In this document: in pieces, positions 27,907-36,152 of the stretch | How positions within the stretch are numbered: position 1 is the first letter of the stretch | How the letters are laid out: every line of letters begins with the position of its first letter | Assembly: GCA_013286385.1 (NCBI GenBank) | Contig: JABDFU010000017.1 | Coordinates: forward strand, 988 to 38,527 | Source of the DNA: Bacteroidota bacterium | GTDB taxonomy: Bacteria; Bacteroidota; Bacteroidia; JABDFU01 | DNA: 37,540 bases | Direction of reading: 5' to 3' | Position numbers and translations under genes: made by a program | Notes under the pieces: generated by a model | Told to the model about the DNA's origin: nothing | The model's database searches: none | What the model saw: only the letters and a program-made list of their open reading frames with translations

Positions 27907-29148
27907 ATGCTTTACAAAGTTATAAGTCTTTTCAATAAACCGGTAGTGTTGGACGCGCTCGTTTCATTCTTATTCCTGGCGCTATACGCATGGATGGTGT
28001 TGAATGTGAGCAAACGCTGGAGGGCGATGCCGGAATTCAGCTCTATAGGCACTCCCCAGAGCAGGTCTCCATCCACAACAGTGAGTATTATCGTTCCGTA
28101 CAGAAACGAAGAGCAAAATATACTCAGGTGTCTGACACAACTTAGCAAACAGAATTATCCGGCCCATCTGTTCGAAATTATCCCTGTGGATGATCACAGC
28201 ACTGATGCATCCTGCGTTCTTGTCAAACAATTTTCGGAAAGGCACACTTCATTTGCAATAAAATCCTTATCGCTGGTATCTGATGTTTTATCGGATGGAA
28301 CTAAGGAAGGCAAAAAAGCCGCCCTGACCCTGGGGATTTCAAAATCGGCATCTGAACTGATCCTGACCATTGATGCCGATTGCAGCATGGGAGAAAACAT
28401 GCTGAGCGAATTGGTTGCTTTTTATGAACAATTCAGTCCTGAACAATCCCGTCCGAAAATGATTATGGGTCCTGTATCCGTGGAAAAATATATAACCGAA
28501 CGGTTTCCTGTTGAAAACGCAAAAAGCCCCCTACATGATTTGCAGGATATGGAATTCACCTGTCTTACAGCATTCAGCGCCGCTTACTGTTCAATGGGGA
28601 AACCCTTCCTCTGCAATGGAGCAAATCTGGCCTATCAGCGGGCTGCCTTTATAGAGGCAGCCGGTTTCAGCGGTAACATGCACCTTTCTTCGGGAGACGA
28701 CATTTTTTTGCTGAAAAAATTTAACAACCTGTTTCCCGGGCAGATCCGATTTTTGAAATCAAGCGGGGTTGTTGTTCATACAATCCCTCAGAAAACGGCC
28801 TTTGATTTTTTGCAGCAACGCATGCGCTGGGCTTCCAAATCCTTTGCCGACAACAATCGGATTTCCCGCTGGGTTGCATTGCGTGTAGTGACCATCAGCG
28901 GACTGCTTTTAGTCAATTTACTTTTGTCGATTTTTTACGGTAAATTTGCAGCCGTATTCGCATGCGTTTTTTTCCTGAAATGTATTGTCGATTACCGGTT
29001 GTTGATAAACGTTTCCGGTTTTTTCAAAAAGCGTTTTGGATTAAAACAGGTGTTGGCAAACGCATTGTTGTACCCCCTGTACAGTTTGTTTATTTTGTTT
29101 CTCAGTATGCGTAACAAGTATGAGTGGAAAGGTAGACAGACAAGGTAA
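27907..29148 (+). CDS. Membrane-bound family 2 glycosyltransferase
   Basis: A 413-residue inverting glycosyltransferase. It has an N-terminal membrane helix (13-33), then the GT-A core: SIIVPYRNEEQNILRCL, VDDHSTDAS, the metal-binding LTIDADCS, the acceptor region GANLAYQRAAF and SSGDDIFLLKKF, and the processive-type motif QQRMRWASKS. Two or more C-terminal helices follow (about 325-400). The order resembles poly-sugar synthases and ceramide or dolichol-type transferases; donor and acceptor are not predictable. It is followed five bases later by the ABC permease gene, suggesting a shared transcript. Confidence 0.9.
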   Translation: MLYKVISLFNKPVVLDALVSFLFLALYAWMVLNVSKRWRAMPEFSSIGTPQSRSPSTTVSIIVPYRNEEQNILRCLTQLSKQNYPAHLFEIIPVDDHSTDASCVLVKQFSERHTSFAIKSLSLVSDVLSDGTKEGKKAALTLGISKSASELILTIDADCSMGENMLSELVAFYEQFSPEQSRPKMIMGPVSVEKYITERFPVENAKSPLHDLQDMEFTCLTAFSAAYCSMGKPFLCNGANLAYQRAAFIEAAGFSGNMHLSSGDDIFLLKKFNNLFPGQIRFLKSSGVVVHTIPQKTAFDFLQQRMRWASKSFADNNRISRWVALRVVTISGLLLVNLLLSIFYGKFAAVFACVFFLKCIVDYRLLINVSGFFKKRFGLKQVLANALLYPLYSLFILFLSMRNKYEWKGRQTR

Positions 29149-29153
29149 ATGAA

Positions 29154-30398
29154 ATGAAAGGGGTTACCGCAGATACCTATTCCCGCTCCCTGAGTTATTA
29201 CGCCTGGCAACGCCTGAAGAAAAACAAGCTGTCCATGCTTGGTCTTGGGATCATCGGGCTTTGTCTTTTTGTCGCCCTGTTCGGATATTTCATAGCTCCC
29301 GATTGCAGCCCCGATGCTAACAATCAGAAACTCGAACTGGCCATTAAGGGACCCGGATTTTCAGATAAAGAACTGAGTATCCGAAAAAACGAACCCGCTC
29401 ACCATCCCAATTTTTTTTCCCGGTTGTTATTCGGTACCGAAAGCGATTACAAAGACATGCCCATTAATACCTACGAATTTAAAAACAACGATATTGAATT
29501 CGAGGATTTTACCGGAAAGGATAACGTTGAGGGGACAAAAGAGAAATACAATGTTGCAGATGTACTCTACGCCATTGATTACAGCAGACCTTTTACAGAC
29601 AATGCCCGCCAGGGCTACGTCGATTTTTTCGACATCGACCAGGGCAAACAAATAAAAGCAGATATAACCACGTTACGCGCACAATTGATCAGCAAGAATC
29701 TCAGGGAACACCGCTATTACCTTGGGACCGACCGCGCCGGGCGCGACATGCTCAGCCGGCTTATCATCGGAACACGCATTTCACTTTCGGTAGGTTTTAT
29801 TTCGGTTTTGCTTTCGATTTTCATCGGGGTCTTTATGGGTTCCATCTCGGGATTCTACAGAGGCTGGCTTGACAACCTCATCATGTGGATCATCAATGTC
29901 GTCTGGTCAATTCCCACATTACTGCTGGTCATCGCCATCACCCTTGCGCTTGGTAAAGGTTTCTGGCAGGTTTTTGTTGCCGTGGGACTCACCATGTGGG
30001 TTGAAGTGGCCCGCGTTATCCGCGGACAAGTCCTCAGTCTGAGAGAAAATGAATTTGTTGAAGCCGGTCGCGCCCTTGGCTTCAGTGATTTTCGCATCGT
30101 TATGCGTCACATCATTCCCAATATCATAGGACCCATCATCGTATTATCGGCGGCCAATTTTGCAAATGCCATACTCATTGAGGCCGGACTCAGTTTCCTT
30201 GGGATAGGTGCACAGCCTCCCACTGCATCCTGGGGAGCTATGATCAATGCACACCGGGGCTATATCATTGCAAATGCGGCATACCTTGCCTTTATTCCCG
30301 GCATAGCCATCATGCTGATGGTGCTGGCCTTTGTTCTGCTCGGAAACGGGTTACGGGACGCGTTCGATACCAGAACGGTGGATGAGGTTTCGGTATGA
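29154..30398 (+). CDS. ABC transporter permease, OppC/DppC type
   Basis: A 414-residue inner-membrane permease for peptides or similar solutes. It has an N-terminal OppC-type helix (about 28-48), LGTDRAGRDMLSRLI at 190-204, several helices, and the ATPase-coupling loop EAGRALGFSDFRIVMRHIIPNIIG. Typical OppC proteins have about 300 residues. The extra length is one insertion of roughly 140 residues (about 50-188) between the first helix and the LGTD motif, on the periplasmic side. No OppB, ATPase or binding-protein gene is adjacent, so the other subunits must be elsewhere. Confidence 0.93.
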   Translation: MKGVTADTYSRSLSYYAWQRLKKNKLSMLGLGIIGLCLFVALFGYFIAPDCSPDANNQKLELAIKGPGFSDKELSIRKNEPAHHPNFFSRLLFGTESDYKDMPINTYEFKNNDIEFEDFTGKDNVEGTKEKYNVADVLYAIDYSRPFTDNARQGYVDFFDIDQGKQIKADITTLRAQLISKNLREHRYYLGTDRAGRDMLSRLIIGTRISLSVGFISVLLSIFIGVFMGSISGFYRGWLDNLIMWIINVVWSIPTLLLVIAITLALGKGFWQVFVAVGLTMWVEVARVIRGQVLSLRENEFVEAGRALGFSDFRIVMRHIIPNIIGPIIVLSAANFANAILIEAGLSFLGIGAQPPTASWGAMINAHRGYIIANAAYLAFIPGIAIMLMVLAFVLLGNGLRDAFDTRTVDEVSV

Positions 30399-30410
30399 GA
30401 ATTTGCCGTA

Positions 30411-30785
30411 TTAGAACGGTAAATCATCCGCCTGTGCATCCAGTGCCGCAGTAACAGTTTTCGCATCTGCTGAACCTGAGGAAGAATTTGCAGATGAGTT
30501 ATTCTGAGAAGAAACGCCCTCAAGCCTCCAGGCCTCCAGCGAATTAAAATACTTTATTTCCCCCTGTGGATTTTTCCACTCTCTGCCGCGCAGATTAAAA
30601 TATACTTTTATCTCGTCACCTGGTTTATAGCTGTCGAGCAAACTGCAACGGTCCTGAGTCAATTGAAACTGGATGAACTGGGGGTATTGAGAAGAATTAT
30701 CAGTTATAACGAATTCTCTTTTTCTGAATTTTTCAGAGACCTTTACTTCTTCATTCTTGATTTTAAGCGTTCCGGTGATGTCCAT
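30411..30785 (-). CDS. DUF3127 OB-like protein with SSB-type tail
   Basis: A 124-residue protein of the DUF3127 family, frequent in Bacteroidota. The first 85 residues (MDITGTLKI, KFRKREFVITDNSSQYPQFI, YFNLRGREWKNPQGEIKYFN, LEAWRLEG) look like an OB-fold. The rest is a Ser/Asn/Ala-rich linker ending in the acidic-hydrophobic tip DDLPF. That layout copies single-stranded DNA-binding proteins, whose DDxPF tip recruits DNA repair enzymes. Nucleic acid binding is an inference; I know of no proven function. Confidence 0.8.
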   Translation of the reverse strand: MDITGTLKIKNEEVKVSEKFRKREFVITDNSSQYPQFIQFQLTQDRCSLLDSYKPGDEIKVYFNLRGREWKNPQGEIKYFNSLEAWRLEGVSSQNNSSANSSSGSADAKTVTAALDAQADDLPF

Positions 30786-30818
30786 AATTATGTAGGTTTT
30801 TTGGTTACACTAAAATTA

Positions 30819-31709
30819 CTATCCTTCTGCCAACAAAGTTTTCCAGCCGCTCATCACTTCTCCTCTGTCCAGGTATTCTTTGGCTTTAAGGTGTAACTCG
30901 CGTTTCAGAGCTGTTTTGTCTGTATCAAATTTGCGAAAAATATCCTCCAGAGCCTCTTTTCTGAACTCGTTTATTTCGAACAATTCAGGCAACTTTTCAA
31001 CATTGCCCAGTTGCCCAAGGTTATTTCCTGTTAAAACCCTGCTCAGCCTGATTTTATCAGGAATCTGGTCTACGCCAATTCCGATTTTAACCAGGGGTTT
31101 TTCAACCTCAAAAAGGGCCTCTCCGGTGGTTCTGCAGTAATAGTTTGCACCCATACGACCCACCAGGTCTATCTTTCTGGGGTCTATGCGACGGTTGGCA
31201 TCGAGTATGCCTTCGCTGATGTGCATCATCAAAATCTCACAAATAATCAGGTTGCCGGCCCCACCTTCCTGTCCGAGTTCAATAATCTGCTGTATCCGGC
31301 ACTCCATTTGAACGGGGCTTTCCTTTACCCTAAAGGGTTTTATTAATACCGAAGGAAGCGGGCTGAGACCCGTCTTTGTAAATTCATTAATTCCTTTGGC
31401 GTATTCGGTGCTCGAAAGTGAAGCTTGCTGAACAAGTTCGTAATTAACCACATTGATCACTACCTCGGGAACCTCTTTCAGGTTGTCATAGGTGTTTTTT
31501 GTTGCACCTGTTCTGCCGCTGCGTGAGGGAGAAAAAACCGCAATCGGAGGCTTTGCGCTGAAAATGTTGAAAAAACTGAAGGGGCTTAAATTAGGATTTC
31601 CCTCTTTGTCAACCGTACTGGCGAACGCGATAGGGCGCGGAGCCACTGCGCTCACCATATAACTGTGAAACTCTGAGGAATTCACTTTCTTTGGATCCAG
31701 GCTGATCAT
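30819..31709 (-). CDS. Flavin reductase-like (FMN-binding split barrel) protein
   Basis: A 296-residue protein whose first 200 residues match the flavin-reductase-like domain: VSAVAPRPIAFASTVDKEGN, NLSPFSFFNIFSAKPPI, EVVINVVNYELVQQ and NLIICEILMMHIS. These proteins bind FMN or FAD. The C-terminal about 90 residues are a helical extension usual in the Bacteroidota branch. It is probably an oxidoreductase of unknown substrate. It precedes the DUF3127 gene on the same strand with a 33-base gap. Confidence 0.9.
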   Translation of the reverse strand: MISLDPKKVNSSEFHSYMVSAVAPRPIAFASTVDKEGNPNLSPFSFFNIFSAKPPIAVFSPSRSGRTGATKNTYDNLKEVPEVVINVVNYELVQQASLSSTEYAKGINEFTKTGLSPLPSVLIKPFRVKESPVQMECRIQQIIELGQEGGAGNLIICEILMMHISEGILDANRRIDPRKIDLVGRMGANYYCRTTGEALFEVEKPLVKIGIGVDQIPDKIRLSRVLTGNNLGQLGNVEKLPELFEINEFRKEALEDIFRKFDTDKTALKRELHLKAKEYLDRGEVMSGWKTLLAEG

Positions 31710-31736
31710 CTGATTTTGGCTTTGGTTTAAAAAAAA

Positions 31737-32441
31737 TTACAACCCCACACTCTTCGCCAGGTCCTTAGGAATTTCTGCGCCGTTGTCTTTGGCTTTTTGA
31801 AGGTAGATTTTTGCTTTGCTTTTGTCGCCGTCGTTAAAATAGGCAAGCCCCAACAGGTACTGTGCATCTTTAAGGTAAGGACTCCTGGAGGCTTCGTAAA
31901 GCAGCATTGTTTTCCTTGCGTTTACGATTGCTGATTTTATATCCTGTAAAGCGAAATAAATCGTTACCGCCCCATAGTAGCCTTCGGGATTGGTGGAGTC
32001 CAGCTTTTGAAGAATTTTATATTGTTCAAGCGCCAGGTCGTATTTTTTTTCAATTCCATAAACGATCCCCAGATTCTGGTGTGCCATGTTACCTGTCGGG
32101 AATAAGTCTATGGATTTACTGTAATACTTTTTCGCATTTTCAAAATCCCCCAATTGCCGGCAACACAGGCCCGAATTGTCCAGCGCTTCAACGAATCCGG
32201 GATCCTTTTCAATTGCTTTTTTAAACCACTTCAATGCATTTTTACTATCATCTTTTTTATAGTAATCCAGGCCTTTGTCAAAAAAATCCTGTGCTTCTTT
32301 CGACTTGGTCGAATTGTACATTCCGACATCCTGTTCGGTAAGCTTGGCTTTTTTTTCCTGGGTTGTTTGTGCATTGAGACTCCAAACGGCTAATACCAGG
32401 AATGCGGTTACGGCAGTTATTTTTGTGCAGTTAAATGTCAT
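31737..32441 (-). CDS. Exported TPR-repeat protein
   Basis: A 234-residue protein with a signal peptide (KITAVTAFLVLAVWSLNAQ) and at least four tetratricopeptide repeats (AQDFFDKGLDYYKKDDSKNA, ALKWFKKAIEKDPGFVEAL, AKKYYSKSIDLFPTGNMAHQ, AYFNDGDKSKAKIYLQKA). TPR proteins scaffold protein complexes, here in the periplasm. The ATG at 32441 was preferred to 32501 because the signal peptide begins there and the 20 upstream codons are not export-like. Specific partners are unknown. Confidence 0.87.
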   Translation of the reverse strand: MTFNCTKITAVTAFLVLAVWSLNAQTTQEKKAKLTEQDVGMYNSTKSKEAQDFFDKGLDYYKKDDSKNALKWFKKAIEKDPGFVEALDNSGLCCRQLGDFENAKKYYSKSIDLFPTGNMAHQNLGIVYGIEKKYDLALEQYKILQKLDSTNPEGYYGAVTIYFALQDIKSAIVNARKTMLLYEASRSPYLKDAQYLLGLAYFNDGDKSKAKIYLQKAKDNGAEIPKDLAKSVGL

Positions 32442-32472
32442 TGGTTGTAATTTAACGGTTAACGTATAGTTT

Positions 32473-32838
32473 TCACTGCCCCTCAACACTGTTTTCATCA
32501 TTGTTTTTCAGGTAGTCATCGGCTTCGTCCTGTACATCCTTATTTGTAAGCCCGTCCAGCAGGTTTTCATCATGTTCTTCCCGTTCAATCTCCCTATCAA
32601 TCTGGTCCGCAGTCGGCAATTCCGTGAGTTCTGTTTCAGCGCCTTCAAATGAGGTTGAAAAAAGGGGCTTTGGCTTTTGTACGGTTCTTTTCCTTTTGGA
32701 TTTTTTAGCTACAACCTTTTTTGCAGGTTTCGCCTTGGTGGATTTCTTTTTCGCTTTTACCGGTACTGCTTTCCCGGCGACCTTTTTTTTGGCTTTTTTT
32801 GGTTGCTTCTTTTGTGAGGATTTTTTCTTTGCGTTCAT
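32473..32838 (-). CDS. Bipolar Lys-rich / acidic protein (histone H1-like N-half)
   Basis: A 121-residue low-complexity protein. Residues 1-58 are made mostly of Lys, Ala, Pro and Ser (AKKKSSQKKQPKKAKKK, KKSKRKRTVQKPK), as in histone H1-like bacterial proteins. Residues 70-121 are strongly acidic (DQIDREIEREEHDENLL, DEADDYLKNNDENSVE). The start was set to ATG 32838; two codons upstream is only a TTG. It lies six bases after the DUF1801 gene stop on the same strand. Nucleic acid or ribosome association is a guess from composition. Confidence 0.72.
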   Translation of the reverse strand: MNAKKKSSQKKQPKKAKKKVAGKAVPVKAKKKSTKAKPAKKVVAKKSKRKRTVQKPKPLFSTSFEGAETELTELPTADQIDREIEREEHDENLLDGLTNKDVQDEADDYLKNNDENSVEGQ

Positions 32839-32844
32839 TGCCAA

Positions 32845-33309
32845 TTATTTTTTTGGTTTATTAAAGGCACTTTCAGCCATGTTCACCCAGTCTTTAACGG
32901 TTACTTTTTTCATAAGCTCTCCGATTAACTTCAGGGGTACCTGTTCCATTTTTTTGAAGCGAACACAGCCTTTTCCCATATCCAGCTTTGTTTTGCTGTG
33001 TTTTGGATATTCCGCCTGAAACCATTTTAAAAGTCCGGGATTGGCGTACAATCCCATGTGGTGAAGGGCAATAAAATTCTTTTGTGAACCTAAGTTTACA
33101 AAAGGCAAGGGTAATGTAGGGTCGCAACGATAGCCTTGGGGATATGTTGTGAGCGGAACAACATATCCAATCATCCCGTAACTCATCTGTTCGGCAAACC
33201 CTTTCGGAATATTGGTTAGAATTGTTTTCCGGAGCTTATTAAAAGCTTCAAGTCTTTCTGCCGGAATTTCGGCTAAGTAGTCCTGTACAGTTTTGCTTTT
33301 TGATTGCAT
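32845..33309 (-). CDS. DUF1801 family protein
   Basis: A 154-residue cytoplasmic protein of the YdhG/DUF1801 family, with the pattern VQDYLAEIPAERLEAFNKLRKTI, AEQMSYGMIGYVVP, NFIALHHMGLY and MGKGCVRFKKMEQVPLKLIGELM. The fold is known from structures but the biochemical role is not; some members bind small ligands or iron compounds. It lies upstream of the Lys-rich gene with a six-base gap, so the two are probably co-expressed. Confidence 0.88.
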   Translation of the reverse strand: MQSKSKTVQDYLAEIPAERLEAFNKLRKTILTNIPKGFAEQMSYGMIGYVVPLTTYPQGYRCDPTLPLPFVNLGSQKNFIALHHMGLYANPGLLKWFQAEYPKHSKTKLDMGKGCVRFKKMEQVPLKLIGELMKKVTVKDWVNMAESAFNKPKK

Positions 33310-33365
33310 GCGTATTGGTTGTTATGTTTTCCGTTATACGAAACTCACTTATTCCTGCACGGAAG

Positions 33366-33710
33366 CTAATTTACTCCAAATACCCTTCCGAACCACCTCA
33401 TAATTCCGGAATCAACTGTAGGTTCTTTCGGTAGTGCCGCAATTTCTTCATCACTGGGCATTTCAGCTGAGAATTCATTTCCGGCTTTTGTGGTTTCGGC
33501 AATAATGGCGAGCGCTCTTTCTTCGTCTTCCTTTTTCACCCGTATCTGAACTCCCCCGACTGCATTAGAGTACAATGGATTAGCGGTGACGATATTTTCG
33601 TTTTCAAGACAGCAGGTAATGCCTTCTGCTTCGAGTCTGCCCAAAATCATGCGGGCTTCGTGAGGATAGGTGAAGGTGGCTATGGTGACGAGGTCGTTCT
33701 GTGTATTCAA
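33366..33710 (-). CDS. DUF2007 putative signal-transducing protein
   Basis: A 114-residue protein of the DUF2007 family. The N-terminal 70 residues have VTIATFTYPHEARMILGRLEAEGI, CCLENENIVTANPLYSNAVGG and VQIRVKKEDEERAL, an ACT/PII-like small fold. A C-terminal acidic-to-basic tail ends in IMRWFGRVFG. Function is not established for the family. It lies between the DUF1801 and lipoprotein genes on the same strand. Confidence 0.85.
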   Translation of the reverse strand: MNTQNDLVTIATFTYPHEARMILGRLEAEGITCCLENENIVTANPLYSNAVGGVQIRVKKEDEERALAIIAETTKAGNEFSAEMPSDEEIAALPKEPTVDSGIMRWFGRVFGVN

Positions 33711-33737
33711 TGGAGATTGCTTCTTTGTTTTGAAAAT

Positions 33738-34412
33738 TTAAAGGCTGCTGGTGTCTTTGAAGTTTCCGCTTTCAAGAGTCCATTGATAATAGAATCCACG
33801 GACATGCCTGTCAATTTTGATTCTGTTTACTTTCACATCGGCCAGCGGCTCACCCAAAATATTAGTGGCCGTCAGAACTCCAAAAGGATTCCACTTGTTG
33901 TTTTCTAATTTGAAGACATCAATTGTAATACCATTCGTATCATCAAGATCATTATCCTGCACCGCAATAATAAGTTCGTCAATTCCATCGCCGTCAAAAT
34001 CATACTGCCCGACAAGAAATTTTACATTTTTTTTGAAGGATGGCAATTTTACTTCCGCCGCTGTGTTCGAGGAGTACCCGACATCAAATTTGGTTTTCAG
34101 TTGTTGTTTCAGATTGCTTTCATCGTAAGCATCAAAGGAGATATCCACTTGCTCACAATAAATTTTTATCTTGAACGTTCTGCCGCTGGAATAGCTGTAT
34201 TCTGAACCTTTTTCTGCCTGCTCTTTGCTGTAGGCGGTTGCAGATTTAAGCCCCCTTATAAATAACGAATTTGCCTGAGAGGTTTTCAAATCATTTTCAG
34301 TTGCGATACCGGATTTTTTAGAATCGTCAGAGCTTTCTGTTTTGGTATTGGCGCAGGATGCTACCAGAGAGATGAAAGCAAATAAAACGACCGGCTTTTT
34401 GAAAATTTTCAT
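33738..34412 (-). CDS. Lipoprotein with an FG-GAP-like calcium loop
   Basis: A 224-residue predicted lipoprotein (lipobox VASC, C20) not recognised as a named family. The mature part has a Ser/Lys-rich linker to residue 45. A central region contains GQYDFDGDGIDELIIAVQD, which resembles a DxDxDG calcium-binding loop of FG-GAP/EF-hand type. A C-terminal part (WNPFGVLTATNILGEPL) resembles ligand-binding beta-sheet proteins. It marks the end of the conserved minus-strand run before the accessory block. Confidence 0.7.
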   Translation of the reverse strand: MKIFKKPVVLFAFISLVASCANTKTESSDDSKKSGIATENDLKTSQANSLFIRGLKSATAYSKEQAEKGSEYSYSSGRTFKIKIYCEQVDISFDAYDESNLKQQLKTKFDVGYSSNTAAEVKLPSFKKNVKFLVGQYDFDGDGIDELIIAVQDNDLDDTNGITIDVFKLENNKWNPFGVLTATNILGEPLADVKVNRIKIDRHVRGFYYQWTLESGNFKDTSSL

Positions 34413-34497
34413 GGCTGATTGTTTAGATTGGTTGATAATTGGCTAATTTATGAAAATGGGCTAACAAACCGCTGTTCTTATCCCAGATTTCATTTAC

Positions 34498-34563
34498 TAT
34501 TTTGTTTGTGCGGAGAATAGGCATTATTTTACCCGCATATTATGCGGAGATTAATAACCTATA
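34498..34563 (+). pseudogene. Decayed copy of the fic leader and start
   Basis: These 66 bases align without gaps to 36251-36316, the leader and first codons of fic, with about 51 identical. GCGGAGAATA (34510-34519), the palindrome CCGCATATTATGCGG (34533-34547) and the AACCTATA after the start are kept, but the ATGGC of the real start has become TTAAT. Homology stops soon after, so the fic body is absent. Confidence 0.75.
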
Positions 34564-34581
34564 GTACAAGAATCAATAAAG

Positions 34582-34985
34582 CTAAGACCATAAAACCGCC
34601 CTTTGATATTGGTCATTTCCCTCACATTTCCTTTCAAATGAGTTATCAAATCCTTTTTGCAGGAATTGCACTGGTTTTGTCGGGTCATTTCCGTAAGGTT
34701 CTGCATCGTGTTTATTTTCAATATTTTCAAAGCAATTGCAATCGGTTAATAACATGTCTTTGCAGATTTTGCTTTTGCAGGATTTAATATTTTTCGCATT
34801 TAACGAGTCGGAAAATTTGGATGCCTTATAATAAATTGTTGAATCAGGCAAAGTATAATCAGGATAGTGCGAAATATCTGGGCTCGGCTTAATACCGCAG
34901 AAATTACCAGTGAAATAGTTTTCAATTTAAGCTCGTTTTCCCGAAAAACAGTGTACCTTATTTCGGGGCAGAAAACCTGCGTCAA
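34582..34985 (-). pseudogene. Possible decayed exported protein gene
   Basis: Two overlapping minus-strand frames look like parts of one gene. The upstream frame (34800-34985) has a signal-like stretch LKLKTISLVISAVLS. The downstream frame, open from about 34926 to 34582, reads like real protein (YPDYTLPDSTIYYKASKFSD, KSKICKDMLLTDCNCFENIE) but has no ATG near its start. A single frame change near 34880-34900 would join them. Not recognised as a family. It could also be chance; nothing else explains 34564-35110. Confidence 0.35.
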
Positions 34986-35141
34986 CCAATTTAAAGCAGG
35001 AATTCTGCTGGATTTTTCGTCCTTGCCATCCTTTTCCAGGATTTTTAGACCTTTTTGAAGTTTTTGGAGTTGAGAAGGTGGATTTCGGAACCCATTTTCA
35101 AACAGGTCAGTATCTTCGTAAAAGGGATAAGTGTTTCAAAC

Positions 35142-35615
35142 GTGAACATATCTTATAAAACAGCCAACTCGTTACAGGATTTTGAAGTAGGAAGAAAGTT
35201 GTTTCAGGAATATGCTTGTTCACTCAATTTTGACTTGTCGTTTCAGGATTTTTCAAAAGAACTGGAAACAATTGATACCCAATACAGAAAACCCAGGGGA
35301 GCTTTGATTCTTGCTTTTTCTGGAAGAGTTGCAATCGGCTGTACAGGCATCCGTGAATGGGAATCTGACATTGCTGAACTAAAACGGATGTATATTCAGC
35401 CCGAATATAGAAAATATGGTATCGGACGGAAACTTTTGGAGCTTGGCATTGAGACAGCCCAGGTACTGAAATATAACAAAATCAGATTGGATACACTTCC
35501 AGATATGACACAGGCTATCAATCTTTATCTGGCATTCGGATTTTATGAAATTCCAGCGTATCGTTTTAATCCGAATGAAGGAACGGTTTATATGGAGAAA
35601 AATATAGCCAGATGA
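35142..35615 (+). CDS. GNAT-family N-acetyltransferase
   Basis: A 158-residue acetyltransferase. The acetyl-CoA motif YRKYGIGRKLLELGIETA (R/Q-x-x-G-x-G type) is clear, preceded by IAELKRMYIQPE. AINLYLAFGFYEIPAYRFNPNEGTVYMEKN is the usual C-terminal part (in pieces AINLYLAFGFYE and VYMEK). The start is placed at GTG 35142: it begins the aligned family core (NISYKTANSLQDFEVGRKLF) and lies after a TATCTTCG element (35111-35118) that looks like a promoter -7 box. An ATG at 35055 would lie upstream of that promoter. It overlaps the next gene by four bases. The substrate is unknown. Confidence 0.87.
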   Translation: MNISYKTANSLQDFEVGRKLFQEYACSLNFDLSFQDFSKELETIDTQYRKPRGALILAFSGRVAIGCTGIREWESDIAELKRMYIQPEYRKYGIGRKLLELGIETAQVLKYNKIRLDTLPDMTQAINLYLAFGFYEIPAYRFNPNEGTVYMEKNIAR

Positions 35616-35913
35616 TTGTCTCCACCATGTCCACCGAAGAAGTTCTGCGGGAAATCAATGGGGACTATCCAGTCGTAAGGAAGAAGGCAAACCACATGAT
35701 TGATGAGACAAGAAGGAAAATGATGATGGCAAAGGGTTATCCATACCTTTTGATGTATGATTATGTTATTCCGAAGACAAAAAATACTTGGATGTACATC
35801 CTTGACGTTAAATCCAAACGGCACGAAATTTTCGTTACCTGCATCAATTACTACTGAAAAAATCACTTGATGGCATCAAAAAAGTAACAATTGAGATTTA
35901 TTCAAAAATTTAG
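35612..35913 (+). pseudogene. Small hypothetical gene with a probable frameshift near its end
   Basis: The intact frame (35612-35857) gives 81 residues, MIVSTMSTEEVLREINGDYP onward, and is not recognised as a family. It ends abruptly at TGA in ...VTCINYY. In another frame the next bases, 35854-35913, read LKKSLDGIKKVTIEIYSKI and a stop. That looks like the natural continuation (YY then LKK...GIKKVTIEIYSK), so one base was probably lost near 35853 or the assembly has an error there. Its ATG overlaps the acetyltransferase stop; ATG 35627 is an alternative start. Confidence 0.5.
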
Positions 35914-35936
35914 TTGAACAGCTAACCGAAATCCCT

Positions 35937-35982
35937 GCCCCGATAGCCTACCCGTCAACACCAGTGCTGGTTAGAATGGGGC
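35937..35982. other. Nested inverted repeats in the gap before fic
   Basis: GCCCC (35937-35941) can pair with GGGGC (35978-35982) around ACCAG-TG-CTGGT (35960-35971). This may be a weak terminator for the small gene upstream. The rest of 35914-36152 shows no gene or other feature I can support. Confidence 0.3.
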
Positions 35983-36152
35983 GAAAGCTGAATAACCAAT
36001 CTGTACCAATCGGCAAAAACGGTCAGGAAGCCCCCAAATTTCAGTTCACAGCCATTTTCTCGCAATTCAGACTCCACTTCCATCCAAATTCTGAACGCTG
36101 AATTTCAACGTCGGATTCAAAAATTCCCTACAATATGGGGGTATTTGGGGGT

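Noticed and set aside
34542-34787. An 81-codon plus-strand frame starting MRRLITYSTRI.
   Set aside because: Its first codons come from the decayed fic leader and the rest lacks Fic similarity or a protein-like composition; treated as part of the relic.
35937-35982. A tRNA, integron attC site or structured RNA in the gap before fic.
   Set aside because: The nested inverted repeats are short, there is no T-loop or anticodon arm, and no attC core sites are visible; at most a weak hairpin.
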